This document shows positions 22,473 to 30,782 of a stretch of DNA of 42,176 nt, piece after piece. Position 1 is the stretch's first letter. Each line of letters opens with the position of its first letter. Position numbers and translations under genes: made by a program. Source of the DNA: Frigoribacterium faeni. GTDB taxonomy: Bacteria; Actinomycetota; Actinomycetes; Actinomycetales; Microbacteriaceae. The notes below the pieces were generated by a model. That model made no database searches, was not told where the DNA came from, and saw only the letters and a list, made by a program, of their open reading frames with translations. Location of the stretch: positions 1 through 42,176 of the forward strand of contig NZ_BJUV01000024.1 in assembly GCF_007988805.1 (NCBI RefSeq), in the 5' to 3' direction.

Positions 22473-24374
22473 ATGAGCATGGAAGGCGCGGCCTGGAGCT
22501 CGCTGTACAAGATCTCCAGCGCCAGAGACGGCGAGCACGGCTTCTCCCGCGAGTCCGTGAGGCGGATCCTGACCTTCGCGGTGCCCTATCGGTCCAAGCT
22601 GCTGATCTTCATCGCCCTCTCCGTCGGGGGAGCGTTCCTGGCCGTCGCGACGCCGGTGCTCGCCGGTCGGGTGGTCGACGTCATCGTCGCCCGGGGCGAC
22701 GAGGCCACGATCGTCCGGCTCGCCGTCCTCATCGCCGTCGTGGCCGTGGCCGACGCCGGGGTGTCGCTCGTGACGCGCTGGTACTCGGCACGGATCGGCG
22801 AGGGCGTGATCCTCGATCTCCGCACCGCCGTCTTCGACCACGTGCAGAAGATGCCGATCGCGTTCTTCACCCGCACCCGGACGGGCGCCCTCGTCAGCCG
22901 TCTCAACAACGACGTGATCGGGGCCCAGCAGGCCTTCAGCGGCACCCTGTCGGGCGTCGTCACCAACGTCGTGGCCCTGGTCCTCACCCTGATCGTCATG
23001 CTCAGCACGTCCTGGCTCGTGACGGTCCTCGCCGTCGTCATGCTGCCGATCTTCCTGGTGCCCGCGCGGCGCATGGGCAGCCGTCTCGCTGCGCTGCGCC
23101 GGGAGGCCGCCGACCACAACTCCGCGATGAGCACGCAGATGACCGAGCGCTTCTCCGCGCCCGGCGCGACCCTCGTCAAGCTGTTCGGCCGCCCCGACGA
23201 GGAGTCGGACGAGTTCCGCGTGCGCGCCGCCCGTGTCCGCGACATCGGCGTCCGGACCGCGCTGCTGCAGTTCGTCTTCGTCACCGCGCTGACGCTCGTC
23301 TCCGCCCTCGCCCTCGCGCTCGTGTACGGTCTCGGCGGCGCCCTCGCGCTCGGAGGCAGGCTCGACACCGGGGACGTCGTCACCCTGGCGCTCCTCCTCA
23401 CCCGCCTCTACGTCCCGTTGACCGGTCTCGCGAACGCGCGGGTGGAGATCATGAGCGCGGTGGTCAGCTTCGAGCGCGTCTTCGAGGTGCTGGACCTCGA
23501 GCCGCTCATCCGCGAGAAGCCCGACGCCGCCTCCGTCCCCGAGGGGCCGGTGAGCGTCGAGTTCGACGACGTCCGCTTCGCCTACCCGTCCGCCGACAAG
23601 GTGTCCCTCGCCTCCCTCGAGGAGGTCTCCACCCTGGACACCCGCGGCGGCGAGGAGGTGCTGCACGGCGTGTCCTTCAGGATCGAGCCGGGGCAGACCG
23701 TCGCCCTGGTCGGCACGTCCGGTGCCGGCAAGTCCACGATCGCGCAGCTGCTCTCGCGCCTGTACGACGTCGACGGCGGTGCCGTGCGCCTCGCGGGCGC
23801 CGACGTGCGCGACGTGACCTTCGCCTCCATGCGGCACACCCTCGGCATGGTGACGCAGGACGGCCACCTGTTCCACGAGACCATCCTCAGCAACCTGCGG
23901 CTGGCGAGGCCGGAGGCGTCCGAGGACGAGGTGTGGGACGCCGTCCGCCGTGCGCGGCTCGAGCCGCTCATCCGGTCCCTGCCGGACCAGCTGGACACCA
24001 TGGTGGGAGAGCGCGGTTACCGGCTGTCCGGGGGTGAGCGCCAACGGATGACCATCGCGCGGCTCCTGCTCGCCCAGCCGCGCGTCGTCATCCTCGACGA
24101 GGCGACGGCGGCGCTGGACTCGACGTCCGAGGCCGCCGTGCAGGCGGCGCTCAGCGAGGCGCTGGAGGGACGGACGGCGATGGTGATCGCGCACCGCCTC
24201 TCCACCATCCGCAGCGCGGACCTGATCCTCGTGGTCGAGGACGGCTCGATCTCGGAGCGCGGAACGCACGAGGAGCTGCTGGCCCTGGGCGGGCGGTACG
24301 AGGAGCTGCACCGGACGCAGTTCGCCGTCGAGAAGAACGTCGCGGCCGACGAGGAACCGGCGAGCGGTCCCTAG
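22473..24374 (+). CDS. ABC exporter, fused permease and ATPase (half-transporter)
   Basis: 633 aa from ATG 22473 with GGAAGGAAG 5 bases upstream. Residues about 40-335 are the six-helix exporter permease (YRSKLLIFIALSVGGAFLAV, LVSRLNNDVIGAQQ coupling region, VTLALLLTRLYVPLTGLANA). The ATPase follows: Walker A GTSGAGKST (414-422), signature LSGGE (518-522), Walker B VVILDEATAAL (538-548) and switch histidine H574 in IAHRLST. It probably works as a homodimer exporting lipids or drugs from the inner membrane. -10 TAGATT at 22439-22444. It is divergent from the MFS-esterase operon; the substrate is unknown. Confidence 0.94.
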   Translation: MSMEGAAWSSLYKISSARDGEHGFSRESVRRILTFAVPYRSKLLIFIALSVGGAFLAVATPVLAGRVVDVIVARGDEATIVRLAVLIAVVAVADAGVSLVTRWYSARIGEGVILDLRTAVFDHVQKMPIAFFTRTRTGALVSRLNNDVIGAQQAFSGTLSGVVTNVVALVLTLIVMLSTSWLVTVLAVVMLPIFLVPARRMGSRLAALRREAADHNSAMSTQMTERFSAPGATLVKLFGRPDEESDEFRVRAARVRDIGVRTALLQFVFVTALTLVSALALALVYGLGGALALGGRLDTGDVVTLALLLTRLYVPLTGLANARVEIMSAVVSFERVFEVLDLEPLIREKPDAASVPEGPVSVEFDDVRFAYPSADKVSLASLEEVSTLDTRGGEEVLHGVSFRIEPGQTVALVGTSGAGKSTIAQLLSRLYDVDGGAVRLAGADVRDVTFASMRHTLGMVTQDGHLFHETILSNLRLARPEASEDEVWDAVRRARLEPLIRSLPDQLDTMVGERGYRLSGGERQRMTIARLLLAQPRVVILDEATAALDSTSEAAVQAALSEALEGRTAMVIAHRLSTIRSADLILVVEDGSISERGTHEELLALGGRYEELHRTQFAVEKNVAADEEPASGP

Positions 24375-24409
24375 CTCCTCTGCCGGCGCCCCCTCCTATG
24401 CTCGGACCC

Positions 24410-25015
24410 ATGACGAGCGAGGTGCGGGACGCGTACGCGGCACGCGCCGTCGAGTACGGAGAGCATCTCGGGTCGATGGCCGCCGTGCACCCCTCCGACC
24501 GGCAGCTGGTCGACGACTGGGCCGACGGGCTCGACGGCGAGATCGTCGACGCGGGCTGCGGGCCGGGTCACTGGACGCATCACCTGACCACGCGCGGCCT
24601 CGCCTGCCGGGGCGTCGACCAGGTGAGCGGATTCGTCGACCTGGCCCGCGCCTCCTACCCGGGCGTCCGGTTCGAGGTCGGCGACCTCGACGCCCTCGAG
24701 GCGGCGCCGGCCTCGGTCGGCGGCGTGCTCGCCTGGTATTCGCTCATCCACCACGAGCCGGACGCGATCCAGCGGCCGCTGGCCGAGTTCGCCCGCGTGC
24801 TGCGACCCGGCGGCGGACTGCTGCTCGGGTTCTTCGACGGGCCGATGGTCGAGCCGTTCGACCACGCCGTCACGCGCGCCCACCGCTGGCCGATCGACCG
24901 CATGGCCGAGGAGGCGCGGGTCGCCGGATTCGAGATCGTCGAGACCCGCAGGCGCACCGGTGTCGGGCATCGTCCGCACGCCGCGATCGTCGCCCGCCGG
25001 CTCGAGGGCGGCTGA
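24410..25015 (+). CDS. Class I SAM-dependent methyltransferase
   Basis: 201 aa from ATG 24410, which follows TATGCT (24397-24402) by 7 bases (leaderless). SAM-binding motif I is EIVDAGCGPGHWTHHL (about 44-59), followed by GVDQVSGFVDLARASYPGVR (motif with acidic D for ribose) and the VLRPGGGLLLGFFDG post-motif. Methyltransferase-11/25 type, small-molecule methyltransferase with unknown acceptor. It ends 33 bases before the aminopeptidase on the other strand, with a hairpin between. Confidence 0.88.
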   Translation: MTSEVRDAYAARAVEYGEHLGSMAAVHPSDRQLVDDWADGLDGEIVDAGCGPGHWTHHLTTRGLACRGVDQVSGFVDLARASYPGVRFEVGDLDALEAAPASVGGVLAWYSLIHHEPDAIQRPLAEFARVLRPGGGLLLGFFDGPMVEPFDHAVTRAHRWPIDRMAEEARVAGFEIVETRRRTGVGHRPHAAIVARRLEGG

Positions 25016-25035
25016 CCCGTCGAGCTCGGCGGGTC
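25014..25035. terminator. Hairpin between convergent genes
   Basis: GACCCG (25014-25019) and CGGGTC (25030-25035) pair around a 10-base loop that contains the palindrome CGAGCTCG. Located between two convergent stops (25015, 25049). Confidence 0.5.
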
Positions 25036-25048
25036 GTCGCAGGAGAGG

Positions 25049-25831
25049 TCAGCGCGCCGAGTCCGTCGGCAGCGTCATGATCTCCGCGCCGGTCTCGGTG
25101 ATCGCGATCGTGTGCTCGCTGTGGGCGGTGCGGCAGCCCGTCACGCTGCGGAGCGTCCAGCCGTCGGGGTCGGTGACCAGCTCGGCCGTGTCGGCCATGA
25201 TCCACGGCTCCAGTGCGAGCAGCAGCCCCGGGCGGAGCTTGTAGCCGCGGCCCGCGCGGCCGGTGTTCGAGATGTGCGGGTCCTGGTGCATGGTCGAGCC
25301 GATGCCGTGCCCGCCGAACTCGACGTTGATCGGGTACCCGGCCTCGGACAGCACCGTGCCGATCGCCGACGACAGATCGCCGATGCGCGCGCCGGGGCCG
25401 GCGGCCGCGATGCCGGCGGCGAGAGCTCGCTCGGTCGTCTCGATCATGGCGAGGCTCTCGGGCGGCGCGGTCTCGCCGACCACGAAGCTGATCGCCGAGT
25501 CCGCCGCCACGCCGTCGAGCACGACCGCGAGGTCGAGCGTCAGCAGATCGCCCTCGGCCAGGGCGTGGTCGTGGGGGAGGCCGTGCAGGACGGCGTCGTT
25601 GACGGCCGTGCAGATGTAATGGCCGAACGGCCCGCGGCCGAACGACGGCGCGTAGTCGACGTAGCAGGAGACGGCGCCGGCATCGAGGATCATCTCGCGC
25701 GCCCACCGGTCGAGCTCGAGCAGGTTCGTGCCGACGCGGGCTCGACCTCTGAGGCTCTGCAGGATGTCGGCGACCAGAGCGCCGGTCTTGCGGGCACGGA
25801 CCAGTTCGGCGGGGGTCAGGATCTCGATCAC
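25049..25831 (-). CDS. map: Methionine aminopeptidase, type I
   Basis: 260 aa. The five metal ligands are present: D100 (LTLDLAVV), D111 (AADSAISF), H175 (GGHGIGSTMH), E208 (LALEPW), E239 (SEHTIAI); H83 (VLHGLP) is the substrate histidine. It removes the initiator methionine from nascent proteins in the cytosol. No N-terminal zinc-finger extension, type Ia length. GTG start, 7 bases after TATAGT (complement of 25839-25844): leaderless. Not in the ribosomal-protein cluster where the main map often lies, so it may be a second copy. Divergent from a small XRE regulator. Confidence 0.93.
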   Translation of the reverse strand: MIEILTPAELVRARKTGALVADILQSLRGRARVGTNLLELDRWAREMILDAGAVSCYVDYAPSFGRGPFGHYICTAVNDAVLHGLPHDHALAEGDLLTLDLAVVLDGVAADSAISFVVGETAPPESLAMIETTERALAAGIAAAGPGARIGDLSSAIGTVLSEAGYPINVEFGGHGIGSTMHQDPHISNTGRAGRGYKLRPGLLLALEPWIMADTAELVTDPDGWTLRSVTGCRTAHSEHTIAITETGAEIMTLPTDSAR

Positions 25832-25838
25832 GGCGATA

Positions 25839-25872
25839 ACTATACCGCTGAGGGTCTCGGGGGCGCTACGAT
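25839..25872. promoter_or_regulatory. Divergent leaderless promoters of map and the XRE regulator
   Basis: TATAGT on the minus strand (25844-25839) is 7 bases before GTG 25831; TACGAT on the plus strand (25867-25872) is 6 bases before ATG 25879. The two -10 boxes are only 22 bases apart, so the -35 regions overlap each other's core and the promoters probably interfere. Confidence 0.55.
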
Positions 25873-25878
25873 CGGCGC

Positions 25879-26169
25879 ATGGTCCGACTGCCGCTCACCC
25901 CCGCCGAGGTCGAGCGCGGCCGCCGACTCGGCGCGCTGCTGCGGCGAGCGCGCGGCGACCGCCCGATGCTCGACACGGCTCTGGCCGCCGGGGTCTCGCC
26001 CGAGACGCTCCGCAAGATCGAGACCGGGCGCATCGCGACCCCCGCGTTCTCGACGGTGGCGGCGATCGCCGACGTCGTGGGCGTCTCCCTCGACGCCGTG
26101 TGGGCCGAGGTCAGCAGGGCGGACCCCGCTCGCGGGTCGGTCGGCGTCCGCGGGATCGCGGCGTCGTAG
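25879..26169 (+). CDS. XRE-family helix-turn-helix regulator, small
   Basis: 96 aa, essentially only the DNA-binding domain. The HTH is LDTALAAGVSPETLRKIETG (about 31-50) with following helix RIATPAFSTVAAIADVVGVS LDAVW. No ligand domain; the C-terminal 15 residues are flexible. Cro/C1-type regulator of unknown target; divergent from map with overlapping promoters, so it may control itself or map. Start fixed by the -10 box TACGAT 6 bases upstream. Confidence 0.88.
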   Translation: MVRLPLTPAEVERGRRLGALLRRARGDRPMLDTALAAGVSPETLRKIETGRIATPAFSTVAAIADVVGVSLDAVWAEVSRADPARGSVGVRGIAAS

Positions 26170-26246
26170 GGGCTCCTCCGCGGTCGGGCGAGGGACCTGT
26201 GGGGCTCGACCCGCGCCTCCTCGGTGGCCTCCTGACGTCCATCGTG

Positions 26247-26271
26247 TAAGAATCTGCGTATGGATGCAGAT
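26247..26271 (+). promoter_or_regulatory. kmtR-cdf promoter and SmtB/ArsR-type operator
   Basis: ATCTGC (26252-26257) and GCAGAT (26266-26271) are exact complements around 8 bases that include the ATG start (26260). The -10-like TAAGAAT (26247-26253) overlaps the left arm. ArsR-family sensors bind such imperfect 12-2-12-like repeats when metal-free. Binding here would block transcription start directly. Confidence 0.65.
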
Positions 26272-26646
26272 AAGCAGGTGTGCGGGCGATACCCGGACAG
26301 CCAGTACGTCGAGCTCGCCGTCGAGATCTTCGGCATGCTCGCCGACGCGACCCGGGTGCGGATCATCCTCGCTCTGCGCGACGACGAGCTGTCGGTGAAC
26401 CACCTGGCGGACATCCTCGACAAGACCCCGGCCTCGGTCTCGCAGCACCTCGCCAAGCTCCGCCTCGCGCGCATCGTCTCGACCCGTCAGGACGGCACCC
26501 GCGTGTTCTACCGGCTCGCCGACGAGCACGCCAGTCAGCTCGTCAGCGCCGCGATCTTCCAGGCGGAGCACAGCCTCGGCGGGTCGCCGCGGCACCACCA
26601 CGCGGTCGACCCCGGCGACACGGTCGACGGGCGGGGTGGGGTGTGA
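26260..26646 (+). CDS. kmtR: ArsR/SmtB-family nickel/cobalt sensor, KmtR-like repressor
   Basis: 128 aa. Winged helix: VEIFGMLADATRVRIILALR, LSVNHLADILDKTPASVSQH, LAKLRLARIVSTRQDGTRVF. The C-terminal part matches mycobacterial KmtR, whose metal ligands are His88, Glu101, His102, His110 and His111: here H90 (LADEH), E103-H104 (FQAEH), H112-H113 (SPRHHH). The canonical alpha-5 site of SmtB/CzrA is incomplete (Q at the first late histidine), so the KmtR-type site is the better assignment. It should repress until Ni(II) or Co(II) binds. The ATG lies inside its own operator, 6 bases after the -10 box; the stop overlaps the transporter start by 4 bases (GTGA). Confidence 0.82.
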   Translation: MDADKQVCGRYPDSQYVELAVEIFGMLADATRVRIILALRDDELSVNHLADILDKTPASVSQHLAKLRLARIVSTRQDGTRVFYRLADEHASQLVSAAIFQAEHSLGGSPRHHHAVDPGDTVDGRGGV

Positions 26647-27695
26647 GCGGCCGGCGGCGACCGGGCGGGGCCGGTGGGCACTCGGACCCCGAGGAGCACG
26701 CGCACGACCACCACGACCACGTTCACACGCACCCCGGCGGGCTGAAGGGGTTCCTCCACGGCCTCCTCGTTCCGCACACGCACGACGCGGCCGACTCGAT
26801 CGACGACGCCCTCGAGTCGAGCGTGCAGGGGGTCCGAGCGTTGAGGATCAGCCTGCTGATCCTGCTCGGGACGACGATCCTGCAGTTCGCGGTGTTCCTC
26901 GCGAGCGGCTCGGTGGCCCTGCTGGCGGACACCGTGCACAACTTCGCCGACGCGCTGACGGCGGTGCCGCTGTGGATCGCGTTCGTCCTCGGCCGACGCG
27001 TCGCCACGCGTCGCTACACCTACGGCTTCGGGCGTGCCGAGGACTTGGCCGGGCTCGTCATCGTCCTGGTCGTCGCGCTGTCGGCGGTCGTCGCGGCGTG
27101 GGAGTCCGTCGGCCGGCTGCTCCGGCCGCAGGTCCTCGACAACCTCTGGCTGGTCGCCCTGGCCGGCCTGATCGGCTTCGTGGGCAACGAGATCGTCGCC
27201 GTCTACCGCATCCGGGTCGGTCGACGGATCGGCTCGGCCGCGCTCGTGGCCGACGGCGTCCACGCTCGGCTCGACGGATTCACCTCGCTCGCGGTCGTGC
27301 TCGGCGCCGTCGGGGCCCTGCTGGGGTTCCCGCTGGCCGACCCGATCGTGGGGATCGTCATCTCCGCGGCGATCGTCGTCCTGCTCTGGGGCACCGTCCG
27401 CAGCATCGGACGGCGCCTGATGGACGGCATCGACCCCGGGCTCGCCGATCGGGCCCGGCAGGCGCTCGACGAGACGCCGGGGGTCCTGGCCGTGCCGCGC
27501 CTCCAGCTCCGCTGGGTGGGCCACCGGCTGCAGGGAGCAGCGGTCGTCGAGGTCGCCGACGCTCCCGTGTCCGTCGTCCAGCGCACCCTGGAGCTCGCCG
27601 AGCGCAACGTCGGGCGGGCCGTGCCGCACCTGGACGAGCTGGCCATCCGCCCGGTGGCCTCGCCTGCGGTCGGTGAGCCGCGCCTCCTCGGCTGA
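26643..27695 (+). CDS. Cation diffusion facilitator (CDF) efflux transporter
   Basis: 350 aa from GTG 26643, coupled to the kmtR stop. N-terminal 35 residues are histidine-rich (HSDPEEHAHDHHDHVHTHP), a metal-collecting tail. The six-helix CDF membrane part follows, with D-x-x-x-H-x3-D type site in LLADTVHNFADALTAV (helix 2) and LVADGVHARLDGFTSL (helix 5), the H-D/D-pair metal site. The C-terminal about 80 residues are the cytoplasmic regulatory domain. Proton-coupled export of divalent metals, by context Ni/Co (or Zn), as for Rv2025c next to kmtR in M. tuberculosis. Ends with the motif CGCGCCTCCT just before the stop. Confidence 0.9.
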   Translation: MSGRRRPGGAGGHSDPEEHAHDHHDHVHTHPGGLKGFLHGLLVPHTHDAADSIDDALESSVQGVRALRISLLILLGTTILQFAVFLASGSVALLADTVHNFADALTAVPLWIAFVLGRRVATRRYTYGFGRAEDLAGLVIVLVVALSAVVAAWESVGRLLRPQVLDNLWLVALAGLIGFVGNEIVAVYRIRVGRRIGSAALVADGVHARLDGFTSLAVVLGAVGALLGFPLADPIVGIVISAAIVVLLWGTVRSIGRRLMDGIDPGLADRARQALDETPGVLAVPRLQLRWVGHRLQGAAVVEVADAPVSVVQRTLELAERNVGRAVPHLDELAIRPVASPAVGEPRLLG

Positions 27696-27710
27696 TCGTC
27701 GCGGAGCCGG

Positions 27711-27753
27711 GCCGCCGCGTGCCGCCGTGTGCCGCCGCGGGCCGCCGCGTGCC
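27711..27753. repeat. Four tandem 10-bp repeats (GCCGCCGNGN)
   Basis: GCCGCCGCGT, GCCGCCGTGT, GCCGCCGCGG, GCCGCCGCGT, then GCC: period 10, starting 15 bases after the CDF stop. No coding frame is expected here. A replication-slippage type repeat; 10-bp period matches the helical turn. Confidence 0.75.
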
Positions 27754-27925
27754 GGACCCGACCTCGTGCGCGGACCGAACCCGACGGATGAGGGTGCTGA
27801 CAGCCCCGAGAACCCCGTTCCGACGGCGTGTCGCGACCGGGGTGTCGCGAAGTGCCCATGATGGCAGGGGAGGGGCGCTCGACGGCGCCTCATCCGCCGC
27901 GCCATTCGAAGGAGAACCGCACCGC

Positions 27926-29623
27926 ATGACGGACACCACCGCCACCTCGACCACCCCCGCCGCCGACCCGGCCGGCACGAGCGACCGGGACTGGTGGCGT
28001 CAGGCCGCCGTCTACCAGGTCTATCCGCGCAGCTTCGCCGACATCGACGGCGACGGCCTGGGCGACATCGCCGGGGTGACGTCCCGGGTGCCGTACCTGT
28101 CGGCGCTCGGGGTCGACGCGATCTGGCTGAGCCCGTTCTACCCGTCCGAGCTCGCCGACGGCGGCTACGACGTCGCCGACTACCGCGACGTCGACCCGAA
28201 GCTCGGCACCCTGGCCGACTTCGACGCGCTCGTCGCGGCGGCGCACGGGGCGGGGCTCAAGATCATCGTCGACATCGTGCCGAACCACACCTCCGACCAG
28301 CACGTCTGGTTCCAGGAGGCGCTCGCCGCCGAGCCCGGCAGTCCCGCCCGGTCGCGCTACATCTTCCGCGACGGCCTCGGCGACGACGGCGACGTGCCCC
28401 CGTCGACCTGGGAGTCGAACTTCGGCGGCAGCGCCTGGACCCGCCTGACCCGGCCCGACGGCACGCCCGAGCAGTGGTACCTGCACCTGTTCGCCCCCGA
28501 GCAGCCCGACCTCGACTGGAGCCACCCCGAGGTCCGCGAGGACTTCCACACCACCCTGCGGTTCTGGTCGGACCGCGGGGTCGACGGGTTCCGCGTCGAC
28601 GTCGCCCACGGCCTGGCGAAGGACCTCGCGGAGCCGCTGCGCGACGCCAACCCGCGCGAGTTCGGTCTGCCGATCGACGGCAGCGACCCGCTCTACGACC
28701 GCGACGAGGTGCACACCATCTTCGAGGGCTGGCGCCGGGTCTTCGACGAGTACGACCCGCCCCGCACGGCGGTCGCCGAGGCCTGGGTCGCCCGCGAGCG
28801 GGTCTCGCTCTACGCGCGGCCGACCGAGCTCGGGCAGGCCTTCAACTTCGAGCTGACCCGGGCCGAGTTCGACGGGCCGGCCTTCCGCACGATCGTCGAG
28901 TCGAACCTCGAGCTCGCCGCGCAGAGCGGCGCGTCGAGCACCTGGGTGCTGTCGAACCACGACGTGGTGCGCCACCCGACGCGCTATGGTCTGCCGGCCA
29001 CGACGGACGGCGACGCGTTCCTCCTCTCCGGCGGCACCGAGCCCGCCCTCGACGAGGCCACGGGCCTGCGCCGCGCCCGTGCCGCCTCGCTGTTCATGCT
29101 CGCGCTGCCCGGGTCGGCCTACGTCTACCAGGGTGAGGAGCTCGGTCTCTTCGAGGTCGCCGACATCCCCGCCGACCAGCTGCAGGACCCGGTCTGGATC
29201 CGCACCGAGCACGCCCGCAAGGGCCGCGACGGCTGCCGGGTGCCCATCCCGTGGGACACCTCGTCGCCGGCCTTCGGCTTCGGCGAGCACGTCGCGCATC
29301 TGCCCCAGCCCGCCTGGTTCGCCGACTCCGCCGTCTCGGTCGAGGACGGCGACCCGGCCTCGACCCTCACCCTCTACCGCGAGGCCCTGTCGCTCCGGCA
29401 CCGTCTGCAGCGGGGCGAGGAGCTCGCCTGGACCGACTCCGAGTCGGCCGACGTCGTGCACTTCGCCCGCCACGACGGCTGGCACGTGGTGACGAACTTC
29501 GGCACCGCGCCCGTCGCTCTGCCGGCCGGCGACGTGCTGCTCGCGAGCGGTCCGCTCGAGTCCGACGCGTCGGGAGCCCCCGTGCTGCCGGGCGAGACGA
29601 CGGTCTGGCTGAGCACGGACTGA
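27926..29623 (+). CDS. GH13 alpha-glucosidase / oligo-1,6-glucosidase
   Basis: 565 aa from ATG 27926 with AAGGAGA about 9 bases upstream. The (beta/alpha)8 domain shows region I DIVPNHTSD, region II GFRVDVAHG with nucleophile D225, region III AVAEAWV with acid E285 and region IV LSNHDVVRH with D346. QVYPRSFADIDGDGLGDIAG near the N-terminus is typical of the oligo-1,6-glucosidase/alpha-glucosidase subfamily rather than of secreted amylases; no signal peptide, so it hydrolyses imported maltodextrin or isomaltose-type sugars in the cytosol. A C-terminal beta domain follows (about 490-565). No ABC sugar transporter or LacI regulator is adjacent. Confidence 0.93.
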   Translation: MTDTTATSTTPAADPAGTSDRDWWRQAAVYQVYPRSFADIDGDGLGDIAGVTSRVPYLSALGVDAIWLSPFYPSELADGGYDVADYRDVDPKLGTLADFDALVAAAHGAGLKIIVDIVPNHTSDQHVWFQEALAAEPGSPARSRYIFRDGLGDDGDVPPSTWESNFGGSAWTRLTRPDGTPEQWYLHLFAPEQPDLDWSHPEVREDFHTTLRFWSDRGVDGFRVDVAHGLAKDLAEPLRDANPREFGLPIDGSDPLYDRDEVHTIFEGWRRVFDEYDPPRTAVAEAWVARERVSLYARPTELGQAFNFELTRAEFDGPAFRTIVESNLELAAQSGASSTWVLSNHDVVRHPTRYGLPATTDGDAFLLSGGTEPALDEATGLRRARAASLFMLALPGSAYVYQGEELGLFEVADIPADQLQDPVWIRTEHARKGRDGCRVPIPWDTSSPAFGFGEHVAHLPQPAWFADSAVSVEDGDPASTLTLYREALSLRHRLQRGEELAWTDSESADVVHFARHDGWHVVTNFGTAPVALPAGDVLLASGPLESDASGAPVLPGETTVWLSTD

Positions 29624-29637
29624 CCATGGCGAGCCGA

Positions 29638-29676
29638 GGAGGCGCGGGTCGGCCGAGCAGGACGACCCGCGCCTCC
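29638..29676. terminator. Terminator hairpin with perfect 14-bp stem
   Basis: GGAGGCGCGGGTCG (29638-29651), 11-base loop, CGACCCGCGCCTCC (29663-29676). It begins 15 bases after the glucosidase stop and insulates the dehydrogenase promoter. The stem carries the decamer AGGAGGCGCG found at many other places in the window. Confidence 0.8.
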
Positions 29677-29721
29677 CGCGTCACCGGTCCCGGCCCGCGG
29701 GGCCGTGGTTAGGGTGGATCG

Positions 29722-30696
29722 ATGACCGACCTCGCCGTGAGCATCCTGCCCGTCACCCCCGCCGACGACGGATCCGGCGGGGGAGGTGCCGCCGGATGGG
29801 GCGTCGCCCCGGCGCGGCGCGCGCTCGACGAGACCGGCGCCCGCGAGGTCGAGCTCGGCGACGAGACCCGGATGATCGTCGTCGGCGGCCGGGTCGACCA
29901 GGACGAGCTGCGCCGGGCGATCGACGAGCACCCGGCGGTCGCCGTCGTGCAGCTGCCGAGCGCCGGCGTCGACGCCTACGTCGAGACCATGCGCGCGACC
30001 CGTCGCGACGGCCTCGTCTTCACCAGCGCCAAGGGCGCCTACAGCGCACCGGTGGCCGAGCACGCGCTGGCCCTCACGCTGGCGACGCTCCGGTCGCTGC
30101 AGATCCGGGCCCGCGCCTTCTCGTGGGAGGAGCGTCAGCGCGGGATCACGCTGAACGGCTCCCGCGTGCTGATCGTGGGAGCGGGCGGCATCGGCACCGA
30201 GCTGCTGCGACTGCTGCAGCCGTTCGACGCCGAGGTGACGATGGTCGTGCGCACCGCGCGCGAGGTCGAGGGGGCCGCCCGCACGGTCACGACCGACCGG
30301 CTCGACGAGGTGCTGCCGGACGCCGACGTCGTCGTGATCGCGGCCGCCCTGACCGAGGGCACGACGAGCCTGATCGGCGCCGACCAGCTGGCGGCCATGA
30401 AGGAGACCGCGGTGCTGGTCAACATCGCCCGCGGTCCGCTGGTCGACACCGACGCGCTCGTCGCCGCGCTCGCCGACGGCTCGATCGGCGCGGCGGGGCT
30501 CGACGTCGTCGACCCCGAGCCGCTGCCCGACGGCCACCCGCTGTGGAGTGAGCCGCGCGCCCTCCTCACGCCGCACCAGGCGAACACGAACGACATGACC
30601 GAGCCGCTGTTCCAGGAGCGCGTGCGAGCGAACATCGAGGCGCTCGCGTCCGGCGGCGAGCCCGTCGGCGTGGTCGACGTCGACGCCGGCTACTAG
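29722..30696 (+). CDS. D-isomer-specific 2-hydroxyacid dehydrogenase
   Basis: 324 aa. NAD motif VLIVGAGGIGTELLRLL (about 149-165), catalytic R237 (NIARGPL), E266 (VVDPEPLPDGHPLW) and H285 (LLTPHQANTN), the full triad. It reduces 2-oxo acids or oxidises D-2-hydroxy acids (glyoxylate/hydroxypyruvate-like) with NAD(P)H in the cytosol. The substrate is not readable. Start 6 bases after TAGGGT (29710-29715): leaderless. Single gene. Confidence 0.9.
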   Translation: MTDLAVSILPVTPADDGSGGGGAAGWGVAPARRALDETGAREVELGDETRMIVVGGRVDQDELRRAIDEHPAVAVVQLPSAGVDAYVETMRATRRDGLVFTSAKGAYSAPVAEHALALTLATLRSLQIRARAFSWEERQRGITLNGSRVLIVGAGGIGTELLRLLQPFDAEVTMVVRTAREVEGAARTVTTDRLDEVLPDADVVVIAAALTEGTTSLIGADQLAAMKETAVLVNIARGPLVDTDALVAALADGSIGAAGLDVVDPEPLPDGHPLWSEPRALLTPHQANTNDMTEPLFQERVRANIEALASGGEPVGVVDVDAGY

Positions 30697-30782
30697 GCCG
30701 GGTCGTCGCCGTCGCCGTCGCCGTCTCCGCCGGGGTGCGGGAGCCGGGGGCGTCCGCAGGGGCGCGGCGTACGGTCGGGCCC

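Noticed and set aside
30702-30727. CGTCGC microrepeat after the dehydrogenase gene
   Set aside because: Only about three and a half short units; ordinary for this base composition.
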